DNA from: Primula veris | Lineage: Eukaryota; Streptophyta; Magnoliopsida; Ericales; Primulaceae | Length of the DNA: 64,000 nt | NCBI GenBank assembly: GCA_963682055.1 | Contig: OY821750.1 | Span: 29,520,402 to 29,584,401, forward strand | Direction of reading: 5' to 3' | In this document: piece by piece, positions 12,885-23,692 of the stretch | Layout of the letters: every line of letters starts with the position of its first letter | How positions within the stretch are numbered: position 1 is the stretch's first letter | The notes under the pieces: model-generated | The model's input: the letters and a program-made list of their open reading frames with translations, nothing else | Told to the model about the DNA's origin: nothing | The model's database searches: none | Program-made: the position numbers and the translations under genes

Positions 12885-14170
12885 CTAGTTACGAGGTATG
12901 TTTGACTGAGGTGGTCTTTTCCTTAGAGGTGTGTCTTTGACAACTTCTTCATCTTCTTCCTCACTGCTTATTGAGAAGCCATCATCACTGTGAGTAGCAT
13001 CACTATCACCATCATCCTCACTGTCAATAAGATTCACCAGTAGCTTCTTTATTTGATAATCATCAGCATCCAGTTCAGCTCTTCTTTCTTGATTATAAGC
13101 CAATTTCTGCTGCAAATACCACCTGACACCTTTCTTCTTCCCTGATGGAGCACTAGATGGCTCTGTCTCTTTTTCTTTGCCTTTTTCACCAGAGATGTCA
13201 TTGACATGCCCTTCTTTTAGCAGTTTTGCAGAGATATACAGGGCAGAGGGACAATTTGTGATTGGTTTATTAGAGATACTAATAGGAGACTCTCTAGACA
13301 TAGATGAGACTTGTTCCAGAATGACTGCAGTGATTAAGCAAGGAAATGATAGCAGAATGGATGGTGAATTAGTATCATTGAACTGCCTAATAAGATTGAA
13401 AACATGATTACCAAAGTTAATTGGTAAAGAAGACATGATTTTATAGAGAAAGATGGCCATTTCTTTGTTGACTTTGGATGGTTGTTTGGTAGGAGTACAG
13501 TTAAACCTTGCAATTTTGTGTAACACAGCAGCACACAATGTGAGGGAGGATGTTTTGATGGAAGTGACATCAAATATGTTGTTCTTGCCAGTGAGAACCA
13601 GAGCAATGACCTCCATGTCATAATCAACAGTTTCCTCAGAAGGATTGGGTGCATTCAGGAATTCATTTATCAACTTAGGGGTAAAATTCAAAGTAACACC
13701 CCTCAAAAAGACTCTTCCATACGCAGGATTACCCTCATCAAAGACACTACTACTCAAATTAGCATAAAACTCTTTAATAACAGCAGGGTAGTAGGAATTA
13801 GCATACCAAATAGTTTGCCTAATCCAACAGCAGAGAGCAATTTTTCAACATACACCTGTATGTGTGGATAACTAACCAAATTAAGCCTTCTTTCACAATG
13901 AATTTCTCTACTAGCAAAAGCCCTGAACCTCCTATACATTCTCCTACTCCAGAACCTAGGATCCACCTCATTAAACTTAGGAGTATAAGTAAAACCAACA
14001 GATACATGATTATCCTCTAGATTTCTCCTAGCACATTTTTTAGTCCTATGTTTCTTAGAGTAAGAGGACTCACTTACCTTTGCTTTAGAGCTAGGACTTG
14101 TTTGGGATTTAGACAAGAAGTCCCTAAGAGTGCAATCATCATCAATGTTGATGTTGGGATTTGTAGACAT
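12885..14170 (-). pseudogene. Copia-1 third reading frame (3' of pol), frameshifted
   Basis: Two abutting frames, 13754-14170 (138 aa, ATG at 14170) and 12885-13757 (290 aa), become one protein of about 430 residues if a single frameshift near 13800 is allowed. Copia-2 has the same protein at 53073-54350, so it belongs to the element. Layout: Ser/Lys/Arg-rich N terminus (SKAKVSESSYSKKHRTKK), a central domain with GRVFLRGVTLNFTPKLINEFL-type wording, then a basic stretch and an acidic Ser/Glu/Asp tail. The central wording recalls the domain annotated in plants as 'putative plant transposon protein'. The position matches the env-like frame of some Sireviruses, but I see no clear signal peptide or membrane anchor. 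Function unknown. Confidence 0.75.
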
Positions 14171-15146
14171 GGTTTCAACTAGGGTTGCAACCGGACTTGG
14201 AACTACGCAGTGGCTTTCTGAGAACTTAGGTTATGGTTTAATAGAAAGAGAGAGAGAGTAATTGTGATTATTGTGATTGATTTTTGATATTAAAAAGAGT
14301 TTAGTAAAAATAGCAATTAAGCCCAAATCTTTTTGTAATTGGAAAAAGATACACTCAAATCAAATGTGAAACAGATTTTGCTAAAAATATGGAAGTTTCT
14401 TATTAATAGAAATTTGAAAATTAAATCACACTTAAATCACGCAGGAAACAGTTGTCAATTAGATAAATCCAACAAATAATAAAGATAAACATTCCTTGTA
14501 AACAGATTTATCCAAAATTTGAATATTAAGAAGTTGAAGTTCTTAAGGAAACTTGACTTGTTTCAAAAGAAGATAGCAATATAGCAAGATATTTAAACAA
14601 TAAAAAAAAAACAAAATTTAGCAATTTACTCCAGAAGATAAGTTTATCATTGAATAACTTTAATAGAAATTAGATTTCAAGAGCTTAAATTGAGCAAATT
14701 CATTTTCATCTCTACACAAAAAACTAGTTTGATACTCTCAGCAAGGAAAGAGTATAAGTGATGTCAAAAATAACAAGACATTGTCTTGACTTTTTTACAA
14801 TTATGTGAATCATAGATGGAACAACAACCTTTGGACAATCACTGAATTTTTTCAGTATTATGAGTATGTGGTTTCAACTGATGTTGCAACTGAGCATGCA
14901 ACCAGTATTACGAGCATGTGGTTTCAACTGAGTTTGCAACTGAACTTGCAACCACTATATAAAATGTGCACTTTGTGCTTGCAACTCTATTACCAGAGAG
15001 CTTTTAAGACAAGTTACCTCACATCTGTTTTTGAGACACCAAAAAGCGGCTTTTTCAAGATAAAAACTTCAAAACTCAATCAAGACTTACCTCTAGAAAT
15101 AACAAGTATTAAAGGTACTCAAAATAGACATACATAGCAAGAGTAT
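14171..15146 (-). other. Copia-1 non-coding spacer between pol and third frame
   Basis: No open frame continues here on the element's strand. GTTGCAAC motifs occur at 14184 and 14883, the latter within a stretch of related GTTTCAACTGA and CTTGCAACC words (14870-14955). A corresponding spacer lies in copia-2 at 54351-55270. Confidence 0.6.
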
Positions 15147-17048
15147 TCATTTAGATTCATAGTGACATACCCCTATATCACTTTTTAAAGATTCAAATTT
15201 ATTAGTATCAAGGGGCTTTGTGAAAATATCAGCTAATTGTTTTTCAGTTGAAACATGTTCTAAAATTAATCTTTTTCCTTCAACTAGTTCTCTGATAAAA
15301 TGATGCCTTAGATCAATATGTTTAGTTCTGGAATGTTGAACTAGATTCTTTGCTAAATCTATAGCACTTTTGTTATCACAAAACAAAGTTAATATTTCTT
15401 GCTTAACATTATAGTCACTTAACATCTGTTTCATCCAAATAAGTTGAGTACATCCACTTCCAGCTGCAATATATTCTGCCTCAGCAGTAGATAAAGAAAT
15501 GCAATTTTGCTTTTTACTAAACCAAGAAACAAGGTTATTCCCAAAATAAAAACAACCACTAGAAGTACTCTTTCTATCATCTATATTTCCTGCCCAATCT
15601 GCATCACAGTAGCCACTCAGAAAATGGTTTGTGTCTTTAGAATACCATAGGTCTAGGTGAATTGTTCCTTTTACATACCTTAAGATCCTTTTGACAGCTA
15701 GAAGATGAGTTTCTAAAGGATTTACCTGATACCTGGCACATACTCCTACACTCAAGCAAAGGTCTAGTCTACTGGCAGTTAAATAAAGCAGACTTCCAAT
15801 CATGGATCTATAAAGGCTAGGACAGACACTTTTACCTTTATCATTTTTGGACAGTTTAAGAGTGGTACTCATAGGGGTTCTCTTCTCTTTACTATCACTC
15901 AGACCAAACTTCTTAAGAAGATTATCTGCATACTTACTCTGACATAGAAATATGCCTTTTTCATTCTGTTTAACTTGCAATCCTAGAAAGTAAGTTAATT
16001 CTCCTCCACCACTCATTTCAAATTCATTCTTCATATCAGAAATGAATTCATCTATCCTTTTGTTAGAAGTGGAGCCAAATACAATGTCATCAACATAGAT
16101 TTGAGCAATGATAATATCCTTTGTAGTTTTCTTAGTGAACAGAGTTTTATCAACTCCCCCTCTGTTAAAACCTTTTTCAATCAAGAACTTGGTTAATCTA
16201 TCATACCAAGCTCTAGGAGCTTGCTTTAGACCATACAAGGCCTTTTTCAGCAAATAAACATGTTTAGGAAATTTAGGATCGTCAAATCCCTTAGGTTGAC
16301 AAACATAAACTTCTTAATTAATCACACCATTCAGAAAAGCACTCTTAATGTCAAGTTGAAACAATTTAAAATCATACAGACATGCAAGAGAAAGTAGCAT
16401 TCTAATGGATTCAATTCTAGCTATAGGAGCAAAGATTTCATCAAAATCAATTCCCTCAATTTGTGTATAACCCTGAGCTACCAACCTGGCTTTATTCCTG
16501 ATAATCACTCCATCTTCATTACTTTTATTTCTAAAGATCCATTTAGTCCCTATTATATTTTTATTAGAGGGTCTGTGTACTAAAGTCCATACATCATTTC
16601 TTTCAAATTGGGACAGTTCATCTTGCATAGCTAAGATCCATTCACTATCTTCCAAAACCTTTTTTATGTTCTTAGGTTCTAACTGAGAAAGGTAACAAGC
16701 AAAATGAACAACATTATTTCTCTTACCTCTGGTTTTCATACCTGAAGTGACTTCTCCTATGACATTGTCAAGAGAATGATTTTTCTGAGTCCTTAGATAG
16801 CGTGGCTTGCTTGTAGTTGGATTAGCAGATCCTCCTTCTTCTCCTTCAACTTCTGTTGAATTCTGGGTTTCAACCTCAGTTCCAACCTCAGTTGTAACCT
16901 CAGTTGCAACTGGACTTCCAACCACTATGGGACTGCCTGGTTGCTGAACTTCTTCTTTCTCATTTTCTGTAATCTCAGATTGTTCATCATCACCTGTAAT
17001 CTCATCAATAGTTCTTACGTCATCAAATAACACATTATAAGACTCCAT
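15147..17048 (-). pseudogene. Copia-1 reverse transcriptase and RNase H, one in-frame stop
   Basis: The frame 16314-17048 carries the start of RT (GTKWIFRNK, RNKARLVAQGYTQ, QLDIKSAFLNG). After a single TAA at 16314 the same frame continues through 15147-16253 with [18 protein letters not shown], the catalytic YVDD box, the long linker and RNase H ([39 protein letters not shown]). In copia-2 the stop position reads through (NGNIQEEVYV), so the stop is a point defect. The ATG at 17048 is internal; the polyprotein would be read from upstream. An insert at about 16860-16990 encodes a Thr/Val/Glu repeat (ATEVTTEVGTEVE) from GTTGCAAC-type DNA repeats. Confidence 0.9.
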
Positions 17049-17214
17049 AACACAGTTTGTTCTTAGATTAAAAACTCTAAAGGCTCTACTATTCTGAGCA
17101 TAACCAAGAAAGATCCCTTTGTCACTCTTGGAATCAAATTTTCCAAGATGTTCTCTATCTCTAAGAATATAGCAAATACACCCAAAAACTTGAAAATACT
17201 TAACATTGGGTTTT

Positions 17215-18426
17215 CTAATTCACATGACCAAGCCTTTTATGCCAAATATCAACATTATTAGTAATGGCTTGATTACACCTATTCTGAGGCAATTCTTTTT
17301 CAGCTTTTTCAAACACATAGCAGCTGTTGGTTGATCTAACTCCAGTCATGACTAAATCATTGTTAAGATCAGTGATTAGACACTTATCTTTGTTAAACTT
17401 GACAATCATCTTGTTGTCACATAGTTGACTGATACTAATAAGATTAGCTTTTAGACCATCTACAAGAAAAACATCATCAATATTAGGCATTCCAGGTTTG
17501 TTTAAGGTACATTTACCAACAATTTTACCTGTATCTCCACCTCCAAACACAACAGTGTTTCCTTTAAGACTAGTGACATTTTTTAGGAGACTTGCAGTAC
17601 CTGTCATGTGCTTAGAGCAACCACTGTCAAAATACCAATCATTAGAAGTAACAGCATTCAAAGAAGTAATGACAGCTTTGTTATTAGCAATTAAGGTAGA
17701 TTTTTCCTTAACTTTCCAGACCCAGTTCAATTTTTTATTGCCAGAAGTCAACCAGTTTTTCTGAGAAATGTACTTCCTGTTCCTCTTTAAGTAACACTTG
17801 ATTTCTGAATGACCAGGTTTTTTACAGAAATTACACAGATTCAACCTAAAGTTACTTTTATCCTCAAAGCTATTCAGTTTATTCCTGGTTGCAACGTTGG
17901 TTGTAACTGAGCTTCTAACCTTATTGTCAAAAACATAAGTTTTATTCCTGGTAGGAACTTTGGTTGCAACTGAGCTTCTAACCTTATTGTCAAAGTCATG
18001 AGTTTCAGCTTTAGCAACAGCTTTAATAAAGGTAATTTTTCCTGTACTTTCACAACCATAGTAACCCAAACCACTGTTATCTTTAGAGCCTCTAGAATAG
18101 GACAGCATGTTATCTAATTTTTTTGAAGCAGAAACATTCAGCATTTTTATTTTCCTTTTAGTTTCAGTAAGTTCAGCCAGTTGTATGTTAATCTGCTCAG
18201 TAAGACTTTTAACCTCATCCTTAAGATTATCATTTAGTTTGTTTATGATTAAGGATTGCTTACTCAGACATTGATACTTTTCATAAAGGACAAGATATTG
18301 CTGAGTAATGTTTTCTTCAGAAGGTTCTTCCTCATCACTGCTATAGGTTTTAAGAGCAATTGTAACTATGGTTGAAACAGACTCACAGTCACTTTCATAA
18401 GTAAGTTCTTTTTCAGTGATTATTCC
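17215..18426 (-). pseudogene. Copia-1 gag C terminus, protease and pre-integrase; integrase core missing
   Basis: Open from the hAT insertion boundary down to 17215. In order: the gag spacer, a second zinc knuckle CNFCKKPGHSEIKCYLK, the protease active-site wording WYFDSGCSKHMTG, and the pre-integrase start DIWHKRLGHVN, where the frame ends abruptly. Against copia-2, about 640 bases (copia-2 58591-59230) are absent at 17213/17214, removing the zinc-binding remainder and the catalytic D,D,E core of integrase. The join lies at a shared TA. Confidence 0.88.
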
Positions 18427-19179
18427 TAGGGGTGGGCACGGGGCGGATTGGGGCGGATTGGTCCAAATCCTAACCCGCCCCGTAAAATAAATGGCTGGAC
18501 GGATTGGGGCGGATTAGTGAAATTCAAATCCCAACCCAACCCAACCCAACCCAACCCATTATCAAGCGGGGCGGATTGGGTGCGGGTTGTTTCTTGAATT
18601 TTCATTTTAGTCATTAATTTTTCATTATTTCGCATAATTTACCTAAATATTTTAAAAAAAATAAATCTTTCAAATAGAAATATAAACTAAAAGCCAACCA
18701 AAATACGTTTAGAATGTTCGGAACAAGTAACAAAGCTAAAATAAAATAAAACAAAACAAAACAAAACAAATTGTTCTTCTTCAACATAATAAAAATCAGA
18801 AAACTACATAACAATTGAAATCAAAATTAATAATCCACTGAGTATGACCATCAACCGGGATTATTTAGACAGTGTCGACCAGGGTAGTGACATCTTTGAA
18901 CTGTAAAAATTTACAAAAATTTACAATGAAGAGTTGGACATCTTATTAAAAAAGATCTTGAGAAAATTTATATTTATATATATATATATATGTATATGCG
19001 GATTGAAACGGGTTGGAGTGGATTAACCCGCGGTTTGGAAACCTCAACCCTAATCCAACCCACGCTTTTTTTTTACGGATTGGGGCGGGAAGGATTTAAC
19101 TTTTTTTTGACACCCAACCCGCCCCAATCCGTACGGATTGGGTTACGGGGCGGGTTTGCGGATTTTTTGCCCACCCCTA
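18427..19179. mobile_element. hAT-type non-autonomous element inserted in copia-1 gag
   Basis: A 753-bp element with 12-bp terminal inverted repeats TAGGGGTGGGCA/TGCCCACCCCTA and a perfect 8-bp target duplication ATTATTCC (18419-18426, 19180-19187), the size made by hAT transposases. Subterminal regions at both ends are packed with GGGGCGGATTGGG and CCCAACCC words, including a (CCCAA)n run near 18534-18558; the middle is AT-rich. No transposase frame is present. Removing it and one target copy restores the gag register seen in copia-2 (FMGKITEKEL). Confidence 0.93.
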
Positions 19180-20285
19180 ATTATTCCCATAAAATTAACA
19201 AAGTTAGAATCATCCTCTTCATCACTGTTGCTCTCAGAATCACTATCACTATGAGTGGTTATATAAGCATTTTTGTTTCTTTTTAGAGTATTTGCACACT
19301 CAGCCTGAATGTGACCAAAACCTCTACATTCTCTACATTGAATCTCTCTAGGCTTGTAATCTTTATTATCCTTCTCTTTTGGATTCCACTTTCCTGTAGA
19401 GTTATTATTAAACCTAAATTCTGACTTAAATTGATTATCCTTTTTCTGAAAGTTTTTGGATGTTCCAGTATCATCCTGTTTTTTCTTGTAAAACTTTTTG
19501 TAAACCTTTTTAGCAAAGAAGGCTAGCTGTTCTTCATCACTCATTTGTTCACAGACCTTAGGTTCATATTTCTTAGCTTGAAAGGCTATTCCCTTTTCTG
19601 GTCTCTTATGTTTGAAGAATTTTAGCTCATGAGTGCTTAGATTTCCTATAAGTTCTTTAAGTTTAAGATTATCTAAGTCTGTTGATTCTTCAATAGCTGT
19701 AACCTTAATTTCAAACCTTTCTGTGAGTGACCTAAGAGTTTTCTTAACAAGTTTAGCATCACTGTATTTTTCACCTAAGGTTCCAGCTTGATGAGCAATA
19801 TGGCAGATTCTACCATTAATTAAGAAACTCATTAACTATTAATTAATTAGTTCAATGGTTTCTTCTTCCTCCATTCTTAAATTTTCAAATTGAGTAGTTA
19901 ACTGTTGGAGTTTGAAAGCTTTTACTTTAACAGTTCCTTCAAAAGTTACTTGCAAAATATCCCATGCCTCTTTGGCAGTTTCACAATGAGAGATATACAT
20001 GAACACACTGAGAGTTACACCAGCAAAGATCAAGTTTATGGCTGTTGAGTTGGCACTTGATTTTCTGTCTTCATCAGCAGACCATCTGTCTTCAGGTATA
20101 TAAACCAGTTCTCCTTCACCATCAATGGCAGTTGGAGCCTCCCATCCATACATCACAGTTTTCCATGCATGCTCATTTTGCTGTTTAATGAAGGACCTTA
20201 TTCTGATTTTCCATACTCCATAATTTACTCCTCCTTCAAGCAATGGAGGTTTGTTGAAAGCGTTTCCTTCCCTCATTAAGTCCAT
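19180..20285 (-). pseudogene. Copia-1 gag N-terminal part, disrupted
   Basis: The frame at 19839-20285 begins MDLMREGNAFNKPPLLEGG, the copia gag N terminus (NYGVWKIRI, WDILQVTFEGT). It ends in stops within an extra stretch of about 28 bases near 19830-19858 that copia-2 lacks. The frame resumes as NGRICHIAHQAGTLGEKYSD and runs to the hAT insertion, with an intact CCHC knuckle CRECRGFGHIQAEC. Gag forms the virus-like particle and binds element RNA. This copy could not make full-length protein. Confidence 0.88.
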
Positions 20286-20330
20286 CTTTACTAGAACATA
20301 GGATCCACACTAAGTAAGATCTAGTGTGAA

Positions 20331-20342
20331 GCTCTGATACCA
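20331..20342 (-). other. Copia-1 primer-binding site
   Basis: On the minus strand this reads TGGTATCAGAGC, complementary to the 3' end of plant initiator methionine tRNA. It stands two bases inside the 5' LTR and fixes the element's orientation. Confidence 0.95.
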
Positions 20343-20344
20343 AT

Positions 20345-21576
20345 TGAAATTCCTATCCGCTGTTCTAGTTGCAGTTTTGCAGTTAGGTTCTAAGTGAGGT
20401 TGCAACCACAGTTGGAACCAAGTGTATTAATGGACAGAACTGTAAAAAGTTAAATGTACTTGAAATAAATCACACGCACATTTAACAACGGAGTTCACCT
20501 AACTAGGCTACGTCTCCGGGGCACTTACCCAGATTATGATATTATAAAATCTTACAATATATGATTCAAGTCTTAATGAAAAACTCTCAGACTCCCTCTA
20601 GTTTTTTCTGCCTATCTCTATATTGCTCCTACTTTATAACTATAACTTAATAAATCAATGGAATCCCACCATTGTTTTTCTTTTGAAAGCTCTTTGTGTA
20701 TTCTCTCTAGAATGAGTTCTTTATAATTTAGAACACACACTTTTTACAAGCTAAGTTATCAACTATATATTCAAGTAAAAACAATCTTCTTCCTTGAAGA
20801 TCTTGATGATTGCTTTTGACTCTTTTTGATTGGCTTGAATCTCTCCATATATCATGAGACTGTCCAACGTGAGATTGACTCTAATTTTCTAAAGATAGAA
20901 CCTGTTGATAATAGCTTGGAAATAGGAGTTAGTCTTTTCTTTTAATAAGAAAACATACAAGACAATATCTTTTAGAGATAATATCTTTAAAAATACATAT
21001 GAAATATTAACTCCATATTTCTTTCAATCTTAAAACGAATCATACTGATATTGATAAGGAACAAAGATCGAAACTTGTAATAAGGATTTGCATAATAATA
21101 GAGATATAGTATTTTCATATGTAAAGGAAACACATCTTTATAAACTAATCTCCTTATATCTATTTAGGAAACATCTTCCTTATTACTTTTAATATTCTCA
21201 ATAATCATAAACTTAACCTTAAAGAGCATAAGAGAATATAACCTGCATACTTTAAAACAAATAATTACCATTAAAGAATAGTTATGCAGATTAATAGAAC
21301 AAGACAGAATTCTGCAGAACAGCAGGTTGGAACTGTGATTGCAACTGAGGTTGCAACATTTACTTGAAACCATACACGCTTGTCTTAGCATGTTGTAACT
21401 GTGGTTGCAACATTGCTTGAAACCTGTCAACATTTGTCTCAGTAGGTTGTAACTGAGGTTGCAACATTGCTTGAAACCTAACAACACTGTCTTAGTTCTT
21501 AAACAAACAGTTAGAATTATTAAGTAAAAACCAATAGACAACAAATAGTATTTAGACCAGAAATCTGATCCTAACA
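20345..21576 (-). repeat. Copia-1 5' LTR (right)
   Basis: A 1232-bp repeat, partner of 11279-12514, starting TGAAATTCC and ending CCTAACA. A few dozen differences from its partner, mostly single bases by eye, show that the insertion is not recent. It contains the element's promoter in minus orientation and a GTTGCAAC cluster at 21330-21470. Confidence 0.93.
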
Positions 21577-21759
21577 GTCACTACTCCATTTTTTCAACTG
21601 ATCAAAACTCCTGGTTGAGCTTTCATAATTTGACTTATCAAATTAGTACTACACTACTATTCATGGGAAAAAAGGGACGTTGAGTACAAATAATATTTCT
21701 AAAAAAGGGAAAAACTGTCAAAAATATTCATCAAAGTTAATATTGATGCAGCCTTCACA

Positions 21760-22225
21760 TGTCATAATCATAAGAGCGCGGGTAGAGTTATTGCTCGTAG
21801 TTATCTAGGCGAAGTTTCCGACTTATGCAGCGGTGGTTTTGCAGCAAATTCTCCGCTTATGGCAGAGGCTATGACTCTTCGTATCGCATGTTCTCGTTCT
21901 AAGGATATGCAATGTGATAAGATAATTTTCAAACGTATTGCAAAGTTTTAGCAAAATATTGTTTGGATTTCGACACTATAGCTCATGTGGAGATCCAAAG
22001 GATCATAGAAGATATTAGTGAAATTCGAGTTAGTTTTGCTTGAACGTTCGTTCGGTGTACAAGATCGGTAAATGGTGTTGCCGACTATTTAGCTAAATTA
22101 GCAATAGATAATGAAAATTACGTAAGGTCCGTAATCTTGCCTGACCAGCTGTGATATGTTATTTTGAATGACTCCTTTTAATATAATAGAATCTCTATTT
22201 TCAAAATAAAATAAAATTAGTACTA
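21760..22225 (+). pseudogene. LINE 3' end: RNase H-like domain remnant with A-rich tail
   Basis: Conceptual translation with breaks gives GRVIARSYLGEV, SPLMAEAMTLRIACS, IQRIIEDISEIRVSF and NGVADYLAKLAI. This is the order of the RNase H-like domain (RVT_3 type) at the C terminus of plant LINE polyproteins and related host genes. At least two in-frame stops occur (near 21950 and 22040). A TTTTAATATAATAGAATCTC block and an A-rich tail follow, as in LINE 3' ends. It abuts the copia-1 target site and is 5'-truncated. Confidence 0.7.
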
Positions 22226-22276
22226 CACTTTTCTAATTATTTTTAGTATTCCACTTGGTTTCCCTAAAGAGTGTTA

Positions 22277-22490
22277 CTCTCTTCGTTTCCATTTAATTAT
22301 TTATTATGAAATTACATGTAATTTCAACCGATTTATAACTTATATAAAAATTATCGAAATGAATTTTTTTTAAATCTAATCATAAAATTTAAACTATATA
22401 ATCAACTTTTGAAAATTTTGAAATTTTTTATTCCAATGATAGAAGTTATTGACCGGTTAAAAAAGCATACTCTTACTCAATAAGGTCTCT
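22277..22490. mobile_element. Diverged Stowaway-like MITE, 3' end eroded
   Basis: It starts after TA with CTCTCTTCGTTTCC and repeats the family interior (ATTATGAAATTACATGTAATTTC, ATCGAAATGAA, GACCGGTT) seen at 6401-6635 and 37978-38208. The right inverted repeat is not intact. Confidence 0.65.
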
Positions 22491-22877
22491 TTTGTTTAGT
22501 AACCATCTCGAACCATTTGGCATCGAATATTCCAATACAGTACCTCGATTATTGATAATAAGTAATCCAGTAGTATACAAAGTAACTGGGATTGCTTTTT
22601 TTTTTTTAATAAGCAACCGTCCAACTTTTATTAATTATTCTAATGTCTTACAATATTCAGAACACTAAATATTACAACCAGGTAACCGGAAACGATAAAA
22701 ACAAAACTGGAAAAATTGCTCTTATTAATCGAAGCTTTATTTTGAAAAACCTCCTGATGCAATTCTCAACTCTTATCATGTTTAGGAAACAAAGCGAATA
22801 CCGATAAGTAACTGTGACCGTATTAATTAAGTCCAAATAACAGACACTTAATTTAACTTCATTATTGTTTAATTAGA
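22491..22877. other. Intergenic; possible LINE tail on the minus strand
   Basis: No gene. A T run near 22594-22606 followed by AATAAGCAACCGTCC could be the poly(A) end of a minus-strand retroposon, but no coding remnant supports it. The stretch 22869-22877 is the left target duplication of the next SINE. Confidence 0.35.
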
Positions 22878-23057
22878 GGGACAGCGTTGACGCAACAATG
22901 AAAGAGGTGGCATGTGACCCCGTAGGCATGAGTTCGACTCGGGATGGCAATCTGTTGCAGAAATACAAGTAAAAATTATCAACTTTAGACCCAAATTACA
23001 TATCCTTCTTCCCCGCATAGTGGAAGTTTTAGCACCGGGGTTTCTCCTTATTCATGC
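22878..23057 (+). mobile_element. tRNA-derived SINE, Au-SINE-like, diverged
   Basis: A degenerate box A around GCGTTGACGCAACAATG and box B GAGTTCGACTCGGG are followed by CCCCGCATAGTGGAAGTTTTAGCACCGGGG, matching the Au-type 3' body of the copy at 1779-1971. Direct repeats TTAATTAGA (22869-22877, 23058-23066) look like its target duplication. Confidence 0.7.
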
Positions 23058-23066
23058 TTAATTAGA

Positions 23067-23692
23067 TTTTGACTTCACCAATTTCATTGTGTTGATTATC
23101 ATACTATTAATATAAGGAAACTCAAAAAAAGTTAAGCCTATCCAATTTTGTCCAACTTTTCAAAAAATACTATCACTCTATTTTAATAATTACCAATTTA
23201 GCTAATCTAATTAATTAACAATTTGTTCTCACTATATTTTCCTAATTACGTATATATTCTAAATTAATTAACAATTCGTTTTAACCGGCATAACTACAAT
23301 AAATGATACCAAATCTGAATATTATGTTCAAAATAAAACATATTACGAGATTTATGTCATTACACGTCTCACACGCAACGCATGGATAACTTTTACTAGT
23401 ATAAGATATTATACTATAAGATATTAGTAGTATCTTATTTTTAGTCTCGTGCTACAAAATTTAAATAAAATTGTTTACCTAACACGCCATCATTAGAAGA
23501 ATGAACCGACACAATATGGAGAGAAGTAGCTATAGTTGAACTTTTCATTCTAGAAAACAAATAATTTTCATTCTCTAAAATTGCTAAACCCGCTATAATT
23601 ATTTTATAATTACATCTTCTCTTCTATACACGTCTTCACCATTATAAGTATAGCTCTTGAAGGGAGAAGGGAATAGATAAAGAAGTGTCCAA
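23067..23692. promoter_or_regulatory. Upstream region of the bark-storage-protein-like gene
   Basis: No coding sequence. An AT-rich stretch with a TATA-like ATTATAAGTATAG near 23641 and CT-rich sequence at 23610-23625. The ATG is only about 50 bases beyond that motif, so the motif may lie within the leader rather than be the true TATA box. No specific factor site is claimed. Confidence 0.35.

Larger units (their letters stand above)
11279..21576 (-). mobile_element. Copia-1: Ty1/copia retrotransposon, Sirevirus-like, defective
   Basis: A 10.3-kb element read on the minus strand, flanked by a perfect 5-bp target duplication GTCAC (11274-11278, 21577-21581). Order in reading direction: 5' LTR (right), Met-tRNA primer site, gag with zinc knuckle, protease, pre-integrase, reverse transcriptase, RNase H, a third frame, polypurine tract, 3' LTR (left). 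Gag-protease-integrase-RT-RH is the copia order. RT wording, zinc knuckles and the extra 3' frame suggest the Sirevirus lineage; that assignment is inference. It is dead: gag is broken, the integrase core is deleted, RT has a stop and a 753-bp element sits in gag. Copia-2 is a second member of the family. Confidence 0.92.

Noticed and set aside
13177..13407. Plus-strand open frame opposite the copia-1 third frame
   Set aside because: The minus-strand frame is conserved in copia-2, whereas the plus-strand product has no counterpart features; it is an antisense shadow.
11279..21576. Treating the copia-1 third frame as a viral-type envelope gene
   Set aside because: Position alone suggests it. 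No signal peptide, convincing membrane span or cleavage motif is visible, so only 'third frame of unknown function' is called.
22590..22720. Possible minus-strand LINE tail after a T run
   Set aside because: Only the T run supports it; no translated similarity to LINE proteins was seen.
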